9,849 nt of DNA from Bacteroidota bacterium. Lineage in GTDB: Bacteria > Bacteroidota > Ignavibacteria > SZUA-365. Below the pieces are notes generated by a model. It was not told the origin of the DNA. It was given only the letters and a program-made list of their open reading frames with translations, and ran no database searches. Positions 1 to 7,585 of this stretch are shown here, one piece after another. Positions within the stretch are counted from its first letter, which is position 1, and every line of letters begins with the position of its first letter. Location of the stretch: the NCBI GenBank assembly GCA_023432805.1, contig JAEYUG010000026.1, positions 1-9,849 on the forward strand, written 5' to 3'. The position numbers and the translations under genes were made by a program.

Positions 1-67
1 GACGCCCTCGTCCGTCCCTTCGCCCCTCCCCATCCGTTGCGGAATCACCGCGCGGGGGCTAAGTTGA

Positions 68-952
68 ATGTTTGTCCCATTCGACGGCCCCCCCGTGCTC
101 AGCCAATTCCAGGACCTTGCCCGCGACAACACCTCCGGTGCGACAGAACTGATCCACCGTCTTGTCGCAATCTGCGAGTCCTGTGCCTTCGCCCGGGACG
201 CCCGCGAACTGCATGAGGGATTCGAACTACTCGAAAACAGCCAGAAGAGCATGCCTTCGCTGCATGCCGTTCTCCAGATCCTCAAAACAGAGTTCCTTCC
301 CCGCCTGCATGAACACGACGAGTGCGCCGACGCACTCGGCTATCTCGCCTCGCTACAGACCATTCTCGAAGAGTCGGGAGATCGCATTGCCGCACTCTTC
401 ACCGACATGATCGAGACACCCTCCACCGTGCTGACACTCAGCCGCAGCGCAACCGTGCTCACATCGCTGACGCGTCTGGCAGGGGCGGGATTTCTCTCTC
501 ACCTGCGCGTGCTCGAATCCCGCCCCATGCAGGAAGGCGTGCGTACGATCCGCGACCTGGCTGCACTGGGCGTGCCTGCGACGCTCTATGCCGATGCCGC
601 GTTCATGGAGGCGCTGCTCGGTGCCCGCTGCATCGTGACGGGAGCCGACTGCGTGAGCGCCGACGGATTCGTGCTCAACAAGATCGGCACCTACCCACTC
701 GCGATCTGCGCACGAGAGCGCGGCGTGCCGCTCTACGTGTTGTGCGATTCGCTGAAATTCTCCCCGCTGCTGCGCGATGCGATCGCCGTGGAAGACAGTC
801 CCGCCGCGGAAATCCTGCCCACCGCCGCACAAGAGCGCTTCACCGTGTGGAACCGGTACTTCGAATGGCTGCCCGTCGACCTGGTCACCGCGTTCGTCAC
901 CGAGCGAGGCGTGTTCTCCCCGGATCAACTTACAGGACTCGCCACCGAATAG
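68..952 (+). CDS. eIF-2B alpha/beta/delta-family protein (sugar-phosphate isomerase-like fold, probably non-isomerase)
   Basis: This 294-residue protein belongs to the eIF-2B alpha/beta/delta family, which includes methylthioribose-1-phosphate isomerase (MtnA), ribose-1,5-bisphosphate isomerase and the eIF2B regulatory subunits. Residues 1-115 are helical, as in the family's N-terminal domain. The Rossmann-like half carries ESRPMQEG (150-157), TGAD (191-194), NKIGTY (204-209) and a C-terminal FEWLPVDLVTAFVTERG block typical of the family. GAD194 aligns with the catalytic Asp of MtnA. The segment that normally holds the catalytic Cys reads LTLSRSATV (122-130) with no Cys, so isomerase activity is doubtful. 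No signal peptide or membrane segment is seen, so it should be cytoplasmic. The ATG at 68 follows a weak G-run (54-58), and a TGA in another frame abuts it (65-67), which could end an upstream gene. The stop lies 1 nt before the next gene, suggesting cotranscription. Family assignment is firm; the substrate is unknown. Confidence 0.85.
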   Translation: MFVPFDGPPVLSQFQDLARDNTSGATELIHRLVAICESCAFARDARELHEGFELLENSQKSMPSLHAVLQILKTEFLPRLHEHDECADALGYLASLQTILEESGDRIAALFTDMIETPSTVLTLSRSATVLTSLTRLAGAGFLSHLRVLESRPMQEGVRTIRDLAALGVPATLYADAAFMEALLGARCIVTGADCVSADGFVLNKIGTYPLAICARERGVPLYVLCDSLKFSPLLRDAIAVEDSPAAEILPTAAQERFTVWNRYFEWLPVDLVTAFVTERGVFSPDQLTGLATE

Positions 953-953
953 C

Positions 954-3245
954 ATGGCACGGACGACGTCGACAAAGGGCAGACGCAGCGCACCGACGCC
1001 GGTCGTCGCATCCGACCCGTCCCGCTCGCGAGGCGGATCCTTCGACCGATCCCGCGATGGAGCGGCGACACCGATCGAGTGGATCCTCATTCTCACCGCG
1101 CTTACCTTCACGCTGCTGCGCGCTCTCCCGGCGGTGCTCGATGTTGCACACCAGCGTTTCTGGGGAGTGGACATGCTCGCATGGCTTCCGCTGTCGGTCG
1201 ATCGCCTGATCGTCGCTGCACTACCGGCGCTTGCCCTCCTGCCGTGGCTGCAGTCCCGCACCGACCGCTGGCTCACCCCCGGTGCCTTCCCCCGCATGCA
1301 TCTTTTCGTGATCGCGCTCGTCGTCACCGCCGCGCTCGTCGCGCTCGGACTCGCATATCCCGTGGCCTATGCCTTTCTCGGAGATGGCAGCGTGTACGTG
1401 GGCGAGATGTTCCGCACCGCGCGCGACGCAGCATATGCGCCGAGCTTCGTCAAGCCGACGGCGTGGGCGACCGGCGCGCTGCTGGCTGCGCTGGCCGCGC
1501 TGCCTGCAACGCTCGACGACGTGCGCCTGCCCTTCATCCTGGCGTCGGCGGCAGCTGCGGTGATCACGGTGGCGTCGGTGTTCTCCTTCCTCCGCGACGA
1601 GCGGCGCGGCACCATCGTCGCACTCGCCGCGCTCGTCGCAGGCATGGGCGGTACGCTCTTCTTCTTCGGATACATCGAACTCTACGCGCTGCCCGCCGCG
1701 CTGACGCTCGCCGCGCTGCTCGCGATGTGGCGTGCGCTGCGACACGGCGCATCGGTGCTCGTGCCAGGCGTCCTGCTCGCCGCAGCCATGGCCTTCGGCC
1801 TCGCGGCCGCGACGCTCCTGCCCGCGTACCTCGCGCTGCTGCACTGGAAGCTGCGTGGCGAGGAGGGCGGGGCCATGCCCCTGCGCGTCGCCGTCGCCGT
1901 GCTGGCCGCACTCGTCGTGGTCGCGGTCGCCGCCGCCTACATCGTGATCGGATCGCAGGCAAACCAGAGCTGGCTCATGCCCCTGGCCGCCGACTCCCGC
2001 ACCCTCGACGGCATGTCCGTCGGTGTGTTGCAGTACACTCTGTTTTCGGGTGCCCATCTCGCGGATCTCGCCAACGCGCTGCTGCTCGGCGCCGGCGCCG
2101 CCGCACTCGTCGTGCCCGTCGCGCTCGTTGCAGGACGCAGCGTCCTCTCTGCGCGCGATTCCTTCCTGCTCGTCATGGGACTTGCCGCCTTCGGTGGTCT
2201 CGTGCAGCTCGTCGCCGGCTTCAGCCTCTTCGGCCTCGCCCGCGACTGGGATCTCGCCGTCCAGCCCCTCGTCGCCCTCGTCGTCCTTGCCGCGGCACTG
2301 CTCGTGCGATTGGAGGAGGGGGGATGCCTGCGCGTGGGACGCATCGCGCCCGCCCTCGTGCTCGTCGCTCTCGCAGGCGCATGGCAGTGGGTCGACGTCA
2401 ACCACAGTGCGGAAGCCTCCGCCCGCCGCTTCGATGCGATCGTTGCGCGCGACGCTGGACTGATCCTGCCTCGTGACACCTATGTCGCACTCGAGCACCT
2501 GCGCAAGTTCCGGCAGTCCGGAGGTGATGCCGCGGGCAGCCTGGACGTGCTGCAGCGGATGGAGGACACCGGGTGGAATCTCGCCGACACCTGGCGCAAG
2601 ATGCTGCAGCGCACCGGCGCCATCGCCGATGCGCGCACGCGCGATACCGCCTACCGCGACCTGCTCACCCGCCTGCTCGCGCGCGTGCGCTCGGCACCGG
2701 CAGGGGAGGGTGCTGCAGCCGCGTCCGCGTCCGACGCTACTGCAGACGACGTCGCAGCACTCGTGCTGCCACCCGCGCGCCGCGCACTCGCGGACCTCGT
2801 GGCCGTCGTGCTGTTGCAGTGCATCGAACAGAAGCATGCGGAGATCGTCACCGAGTACATCCCGGCGTTCGCAGCTGTGCTTCCGGACTGGCGCGCACTG
2901 GCGTACCTGCGCGCCGAGGCCGGCAGCGTGTCGTTGGACCAGCGCGCCGACGCGGCCTTCGCTGCGGTCGATGCCGAGACGCGGGAACCGGGCCTCCTGC
3001 TCGCCACCGCGCTGCGGCTCGCCGAGGCGGAACGGCCCGAGCCGGCGGTGACCAGGCTCACACGCGTGGTGCACCTCGACGGCGCCAGCTATCCCCAGGC
3101 CTACATCGCACTCGCACGCCTGCAGTACGAGACGCTCGCGCTGCACGATGCGGCGATCGAAACCCTCCAGCGCTGCGTTCGCGAGGTGCCCGGCACGCCG
3201 CATGCCGCCGAGGCACGCCGCATTCTCGAACGACTCGGACGATGA
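954..3245 (+). CDS. Multipass membrane protein with GT-C-like architecture and TPR-like C-terminus (paralogue 1)
   Basis: This 763-residue integral membrane protein has no recognised gene name. The ATG at 954 was chosen because it starts 1 nt after the upstream stop and gives a short basic N-terminus before the first hydrophobic segment; the open frame extends back to 777, but only as a shadow of the upstream gene. There is no signal peptide. About 13 hydrophobic segments span residues 41-480. The loop after the third carries FLGDG (141-145) and E151, resembling the acidic first periplasmic loop of GT-C glycosyltransferases. Further motifs are FFGYIELY (237-244), YTLFSGAH (361-368) and GLARDWD (427-433). 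After the last segment come EHLRKFRQSGGD (514-525), an Ala/Ser-rich linker (580-597) and a helical C-terminus; residues 713-747 fit a TPR consensus. The shared motifs and the next gene mark the two as paralogues. Transfer of a lipid-linked sugar in the envelope is a guess from architecture; a transporter-like or scaffolding role is also possible. Confidence 0.85.
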   Translation: MARTTSTKGRRSAPTPVVASDPSRSRGGSFDRSRDGAATPIEWILILTALTFTLLRALPAVLDVAHQRFWGVDMLAWLPLSVDRLIVAALPALALLPWLQSRTDRWLTPGAFPRMHLFVIALVVTAALVALGLAYPVAYAFLGDGSVYVGEMFRTARDAAYAPSFVKPTAWATGALLAALAALPATLDDVRLPFILASAAAAVITVASVFSFLRDERRGTIVALAALVAGMGGTLFFFGYIELYALPAALTLAALLAMWRALRHGASVLVPGVLLAAAMAFGLAAATLLPAYLALLHWKLRGEEGGAMPLRVAVAVLAALVVVAVAAAYIVIGSQANQSWLMPLAADSRTLDGMSVGVLQYTLFSGAHLADLANALLLGAGAAALVVPVALVAGRSVLSARDSFLLVMGLAAFGGLVQLVAGFSLFGLARDWDLAVQPLVALVVLAAALLVRLEEGGCLRVGRIAPALVLVALAGAWQWVDVNHSAEASARRFDAIVARDAGLILPRDTYVALEHLRKFRQSGGDAAGSLDVLQRMEDTGWNLADTWRKMLQRTGAIADARTRDTAYRDLLTRLLARVRSAPAGEGAAAASASDATADDVAALVLPPARRALADLVAVVLLQCIEQKHAEIVTEYIPAFAAVLPDWRALAYLRAEAGSVSLDQRADAAFAAVDAETREPGLLLATALRLAEAERPEPAVTRLTRVVHLDGASYPQAYIALARLQYETLALHDAAIETLQRCVREVPGTPHAAEARRILERLGR

Positions 3246-3265
3246 ACAACGGGAGACCGAAATGA
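3242..3265 (+). other. Seven-codon minicistron bridging two genes by ATGA overlaps
   Basis: An ATG at 3242 overlaps the TGA stop of the preceding membrane-protein gene (ATGA at 3242-3245). It opens a seven-codon frame whose own TGA (3263-3265) overlaps the ATG of the next gene (ATGA at 3262-3265). Both overlaps are the classic termination-reinitiation arrangement. The frame could pass ribosomes from one large gene to the next, or it could be chance. The peptide (MNNGRPK) is not expected to have a function. Confidence 0.25.
3251..3255 (+). promoter_or_regulatory. Shine-Dalgarno sequence for the second membrane protein
   Basis: GGGAG lies 6 nt before the ATG at 3262. It supports that start over the upstream ATG at 3148, which lies inside the preceding gene. 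It also sits inside the seven-codon minicistron, so the two modes of initiation could compete or reinforce each other. Confidence 0.6.
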
Positions 3266-5760
3266 AGAAAAAGACATCCGATACTCCGAAACAACAGGGC
3301 GCGGCACGGAAGGCTTCCGCCGGATCGCGCGGGAACGCATCGGGCGCGCGCACGCAGTCGCGCGGCGCGCAGGTCTACGATCCCCCGAAGGGCGCATGGA
3401 TGTTCTCGGGCGTGGTGCTCTTCTACTTCATCTTCCAAGGACTGAAGAATCTCTACCTGGGGATCTACGATTGGGGTTTCGGCCATGTGGCGTTCCTGCC
3501 CGGCTGGGCGCAATGGGGGTGGACCCTGCTCGCCGTGGCGCTGGTGCTGCCGCTCGTGTACAAACCCGTGCAGCGGCTCGCCTCCGTGCTCTTTGCTGAC
3601 GTGTCGGCGCGCGCGCTGCCGGCAGCCCTCGCGGTCGCAGGCGCAGCGCTGTTCTGGGTGCTGGCGATGGAGACGTATTTCCTCGGGGATGGGGCGGTAT
3701 ACCTGGCCGAGCATTTCCGATACGTGCGCGGGCTCGAGTACTCGTCAAGCGTGCTGTATTCGAAGGGCTCGGCGCCGCTGACCGGCTGGCTGCTCGCGCA
3801 GGTCGCCGCGGCCGCGCATGCGCTGTCGGGCGGGGAGGGCGTGGTCGGGCATCCCATGTTCGCGTTCCGCCTCACGGGTATGATCGCCGGCGCGCTCTTC
3901 ATCCTCGTCGCCTGGTACGGTGCGCACCGGCTCTGGCCCGACCTCGATGTGCAGCGTGCGCAGGCGGCTGGCGTCCCCGCACAGCGCGCCACCGAGCGCT
4001 GTGCGACCTTCGCGCTGCTGGTGACGACCGCGGCCTCGCTGTACTTCTTCGGCTACGTCGAGTACTACACGTTCGTGTTCGTGGCGCTCGCCGCCCACAT
4101 GATTGCTCTGGACCGCGCGGCGCGCGGCGACATCGGATTCATGAGTCCGATTCTCCTGCTGCTGCTCGCGATCGCCTTTCACTTTCTCGCCGTGCTCGCC
4201 CTGCCTGCGCTCGTCGCGACGATGCTCGCGCGTGCGCGCACGCAGTCGGTCGCTCGGCTGGGATCGGCCTCGTCGGTACTCGCCGCGCTTGGCGTCGTGC
4301 TCGCCGGTGCCGGCATCTGGTACTTTGCCAGCGGCACGGCGGCAGAGGGAAGCCGCACGGTGCTTTCGCTCGATCCCTACGGCAGCGAGGGACGCTGGCA
4401 GCTGTACACGCTGCTTTCGGGGCGGCATGTGCTCGACATCATCCTCTACGTGATCCTGCTCATGTTGCCCCCGCTCTACGCGATCGGGTGGATCAGCCGT
4501 CCAAAGAAGAGCGGATATGCGTGGCATCGCGCATGGGCCGGAGATGCAGCGATGCGTGCGGCCTCGCTGAACCTTCTGTTATTCCTCATGCTCGCCTTCT
4601 TCGGCAACACCGCATTCGGTCTTGCACGGGATTGGGACATCGTCGCGGTGCTCGGCGTTGCGACCGTGCTGTATGCCGTGACCGTGCTTCGCGCCCGGCA
4701 GCAGTGGGCGGTGGAGTCCGCCATCACCCCGACCACCCCGCTGGCAGCTGACGCGGACGCGGAGTCCGAAGAGATGCCGCCCGGACAGACCGACGAGGGT
4801 CCCGCCCCCGTCGTCACTCGCCGTCGCACCGGCTACTCCCTGGTCATCGCGGCCGGCTTCTCGCTCGGTGCGTTCAGCCCCTGGGTGCACGTGAACGTCG
4901 ACGCCGACGCGTCGGTCGCGCGCTATCGCAGCATCCTCGCCGACACCGACACCCTCATCATGGGCGACTACGCGCTCAATGGCTACGAGCATCTGCGCAA
5001 GTACTACCAGAGCACTGGAGACGGTGCGGGCGAGGCCTGGGCGATCCGCAAAAAAATCCAGTGCGTCGGCTACCCGATGGATTTCCGCAAGTACATGCTG
5101 GCCGTCGTCACGCATGTGCCTGCAGGCGCGCGCCGCGCGGAGTTCGCATGGATGCTCGACGACATCGGGCGGCGGCTCGAGCTCATGAACGCCGGACGCA
5201 CCGATTCCCTCTACGCCGGCACCCGCACCGCGTTCACCGAACTTGCCGCCGAGGTCCTGCTGCAGGCCCACGCGCTTCCCCCGGCCGAGGGCGTGACCGC
5301 AACGTGGCTCGACGACAGACTCGACCGCCTTGCCCCGCCGGGCGCATCCTCACACGCTGCCGCACCCGTTCCCGCCGCCATCGCCATCGCCCGTGCGCAG
5401 ATCGCGTGGGATCGCACGGGTGCGATCGCCGACCCGGCACCCTTCCTGCGCGCGCCGGAGCTCGCGACGAGTTCGCTGCTTGCGTTCCACGCCGGACGTG
5501 CGCTGCTCGCGATCAAGCTCCGCGAACAGAGCCGCGCGGCGCTCGAGCGCGCGGTCGCACTCGATCCGGACTTCACGCTGCCGCTCGTTTTCCTCGCCGC
5601 TGCCGAATACGAGATCTCGACCGCCAATGCCCCGCGCGCCATCGCACATCTCGAGGCCTTCCTCGCACGGCCCGAGGGTAGGAGGCTTCCCCCGAACGAC
5701 CCGACGAGCCGGAAGCTCGAGTCCTATGCGCGCGGTCTACTCGAACGCATCCGCCCGTGA
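3262..5760 (+). CDS. Multipass membrane protein with GT-C-like architecture and TPR-like C-terminus (paralogue 2)
   Basis: This 832-residue membrane protein is a diverged paralogue of the one encoded just upstream. The ATG at 3262 is supported by GGGAG 6 nt before it and by the Lys/Arg-rich N-terminus it gives (1-35), typical of a cytoplasmic tail. About 13 hydrophobic segments lie between residues 44 and 540. Motifs in the same order as the partner are FLGDG (140-144) with E150, YFFGYVEYY (261-269), YTLLSGRH (382-389), GLARDWD (453-459) and YEHLRKYYQSTGD (575-587). An acidic, low-complexity insert (about 490-515), ending in an RRR cluster, precedes the last hydrophobic segment and is largely absent from the partner. 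The positive-inside rule would put it in the cytoplasm and the C-terminal region outside. Residues 736-802 look like TPR helical pairs. It is probably cotranscribed with the two upstream genes. An envelope glycosyltransferase is one reading; no substrate can be named. Confidence 0.87.
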   Translation: MKKKTSDTPKQQGAARKASAGSRGNASGARTQSRGAQVYDPPKGAWMFSGVVLFYFIFQGLKNLYLGIYDWGFGHVAFLPGWAQWGWTLLAVALVLPLVYKPVQRLASVLFADVSARALPAALAVAGAALFWVLAMETYFLGDGAVYLAEHFRYVRGLEYSSSVLYSKGSAPLTGWLLAQVAAAAHALSGGEGVVGHPMFAFRLTGMIAGALFILVAWYGAHRLWPDLDVQRAQAAGVPAQRATERCATFALLVTTAASLYFFGYVEYYTFVFVALAAHMIALDRAARGDIGFMSPILLLLLAIAFHFLAVLALPALVATMLARARTQSVARLGSASSVLAALGVVLAGAGIWYFASGTAAEGSRTVLSLDPYGSEGRWQLYTLLSGRHVLDIILYVILLMLPPLYAIGWISRPKKSGYAWHRAWAGDAAMRAASLNLLLFLMLAFFGNTAFGLARDWDIVAVLGVATVLYAVTVLRARQQWAVESAITPTTPLAADADAESEEMPPGQTDEGPAPVVTRRRTGYSLVIAAGFSLGAFSPWVHVNVDADASVARYRSILADTDTLIMGDYALNGYEHLRKYYQSTGDGAGEAWAIRKKIQCVGYPMDFRKYMLAVVTHVPAGARRAEFAWMLDDIGRRLELMNAGRTDSLYAGTRTAFTELAAEVLLQAHALPPAEGVTATWLDDRLDRLAPPGASSHAAAPVPAAIAIARAQIAWDRTGAIADPAPFLRAPELATSSLLAFHAGRALLAIKLREQSRAALERAVALDPDFTLPLVFLAAAEYEISTANAPRAIAHLEAFLARPEGRRLPPNDPTSRKLESYARGLLERIRP

Positions 5761-5874
5761 TCTGCCTGCCGGCACTCCCGGTTCACCTGAGCTTCATGCC
5801 TCAATGGAACCCGATGCCTTCAGAAACCTGTTCCGATAATTCCGTGTATTCCGTGGTTTAACTTCTCACACACC
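5761..5874 (+). promoter_or_regulatory. Spacer upstream of hutU with 9-nt-phased TTCCG repeats
   Basis: This 114-nt spacer separates the membrane-protein block from hutU. It contains TTCCG at 5831, 5840 and 5849, spaced exactly 9 nt apart; the last two copies form a near-perfect tandem repeat (ATTCCGTGT then ATTCCGTGG, 5839-5856). The repeat ends 18 nt before the hutU start. I see no convincing terminator and no convincing -35/-10 or TAnnTTTG promoter. The repeat could be an operator, part of a promoter, or a dispersed genomic repeat. Confidence 0.4.
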
Positions 5875-7527
5875 ATGTCCACATCACGCACCATCCGCGC
5901 CCCGCACGGCACCACCCTCCGCTGCAAGGGCTGGCAGCAGGAGGCCGCCCTCCGCATGCTCATGAACAACCTCGATCCCGACGTGGCCGAGCATCCCGAC
6001 GAGCTTATCGTCTACGGCGGCATCGGCAAGGCCGCCCGCAACTGGGATGCCTTCGACGCCATCGTGCGCAGCCTCGAAACCCTCGAGAACGACGAGACCC
6101 TGCTCGTGCAGTCCGGAAAGCCCGTCGGCATCATGCGCACGCACACCGACGCCCCGCGCGTCATCATCGCCAACTCGAACCTCGTGCCCCGCTGGGCCAC
6201 GTGGGAGGAGTTCCGCCGCCTCGACGCGATGGGACTCATGATGTACGGTCAGATGACCGCGGGCTCGTGGATCTACATCGGCTCGCAGGGCATCCTCCAG
6301 GGCACCTACGAGACCTTCGCAGAATGCGCCGTGCAGCATTTTGGAGGAGACCTCGCGGGGCGCCTCGTCCTCACCGCCGGCCTCGGCGGCATGGGAGGCG
6401 CGCAGCCGCTGGCCGCGACCATGAACGGCGCCGTCTGCCTCTGTGCGGAAGTCGACGACAGCCGCATCGCCAAGCGCCTCGAAACCCGCTACCTCGACGT
6501 GCGTGCCGATTCGCTCGAACACGCGCTCGAACTCGTCGACGCCGCCCGCCGCGAGCGTCGCGCCCTGTCGGTGGCCGTCTGCGCGAACGCCGCGGAAGTG
6601 TTCGCCGACGTGCTGCGCCGCGGCGTCGTGCCCGACATCGTGACGGACCAGACCTCGGCGCACGACATGCTCAACGGCTATGTGCCCATGGGCATGTCCT
6701 TCGACGAAGCCGTCGCCCTGCGCGCCGCCGATCCCGACACCTACCAGCGCCGCGCGCGGGAGACCGTTGTCGTGCACGTGCAGGCCATGCTCGATCTGCA
6801 GAAGGCCGGCGCGGTCGTGTTCGACTACGGCAACAACATCCGCGGTGAGGCGAAGGCGCAGGGACTCGCAAACGCATTCGACTTCCCCGGCTTCGTGCCG
6901 GCCTACATCCGTCCGCTCTTCTGCGACGGCAAGGGACCCTTCCGCTGGGCTGCGCTCTCGGGAGATCCCGCCGACATCCATCGCACTGATCGCGCCGTGA
7001 TCGAGACCTTCCCCGAGAACACGCAGCTTGTGCGGTGGATCGAGAAGGCCCAGCGGGATGTTGCGTTTCAGGGATTGCCTGCGAGGATCTGCTGGCTCGG
7101 TTACGGCGAGCGCGCGAAGATGGGCCTCGTGTTCAATGACCTCGTGCGCCGGGGGGAAGTCTCCGCGCCGATCGTCATCGGGCGCGATCACCTCGACTGC
7201 GGATCCGTTGCATCGCCCAACCGCGAGACCGAAGCGATGAAGGACGGCAGCGACGCTGTTGCCGACTGGCCGATTCTGAACGCCATGCTCAACTGCATTG
7301 GCGGTGCGACCTGGGTGTCGTTCCACCATGGCGGGGGAGTGGGCATGGGCTACAGCCTGCACGCCGGCATGGTGGTCGTGGCTGACGGTACGGACGAGGC
7401 GGCGCGTCGATTGGAACGCGTACTCACCTACGATCCGGGTATGGGCATCCTGCGTCATGCCGATGCCGGCTACGATCGGGCAATCGATAACGCACGCCTG
7501 CATGGTGTGAAAGTGCCTATGTTGTGA
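5875..7527 (+). CDS. hutU: Urocanate hydratase (urocanase)
   Basis: HutU catalyses the second step of histidine degradation, converting urocanate to 4-imidazolone-5-propionate in the cytoplasm with tightly bound NAD+ as an electrophilic cofactor. The 550-residue product matches the usual family length from end to end. Visible hallmarks are RMLMNNLDPDVAE near the N-terminus, YGGIG (47-51), MTAGSWIYIGSQG, the glycine-rich GLGGMGGAQP (169-178), TDQTSAHD, the urocanase signature FQGLPARICWLG (398-409) with the conserved Cys406, and HHGGGVGMG (484-492). The ATG at 5875 gives the normal N-terminus, yet the bases before it are pyrimidine/AC-rich with no Shine-Dalgarno sequence. That fits Bacteroidota-type or leaderless-like initiation. 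No other hut gene lies within the window, so histidine ammonia-lyase and imidazolonepropionase must be encoded elsewhere. The gene appears intact and its identity is secure. Confidence 0.97.
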   Translation: MSTSRTIRAPHGTTLRCKGWQQEAALRMLMNNLDPDVAEHPDELIVYGGIGKAARNWDAFDAIVRSLETLENDETLLVQSGKPVGIMRTHTDAPRVIIANSNLVPRWATWEEFRRLDAMGLMMYGQMTAGSWIYIGSQGILQGTYETFAECAVQHFGGDLAGRLVLTAGLGGMGGAQPLAATMNGAVCLCAEVDDSRIAKRLETRYLDVRADSLEHALELVDAARRERRALSVAVCANAAEVFADVLRRGVVPDIVTDQTSAHDMLNGYVPMGMSFDEAVALRAADPDTYQRRARETVVVHVQAMLDLQKAGAVVFDYGNNIRGEAKAQGLANAFDFPGFVPAYIRPLFCDGKGPFRWAALSGDPADIHRTDRAVIETFPENTQLVRWIEKAQRDVAFQGLPARICWLGYGERAKMGLVFNDLVRRGEVSAPIVIGRDHLDCGSVASPNRETEAMKDGSDAVADWPILNAMLNCIGGATWVSFHHGGGVGMGYSLHAGMVVVADGTDEAARRLERVLTYDPGMGILRHADAGYDRAIDNARLHGVKVPML

Positions 7528-7585
7528 TTGAACGCCAGTTACGTAGTGTGCGTAGAAATTTACGCTGCATGGTCCGTGGTATGAC

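Noticed and set aside
777..953. Upstream extension of the first membrane protein to an ATG at 777
   Set aside because: The extra 59 residues overlap the eIF-2B-like gene in another frame and are Pro/Ser-rich shadow sequence. The ATG at 954 fits the operon spacing.
3148..3261. Upstream extension of the second membrane protein to an ATG at 3148
   Set aside because: The extension lies inside the TPR-like end of the preceding gene. The ATG at 3262 has GGGAG at good spacing and gives a typical basic N-terminus.
1221..3353. 710-codon open frame on the minus strand across the first membrane-protein gene
   Set aside because: It lies antisense to a gene with clear membrane segments and paralogue motifs. 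Its translation is rich in Arg, Gly, His and Glu with no recognisable domain. Such frames are common opposite high-GC genes.
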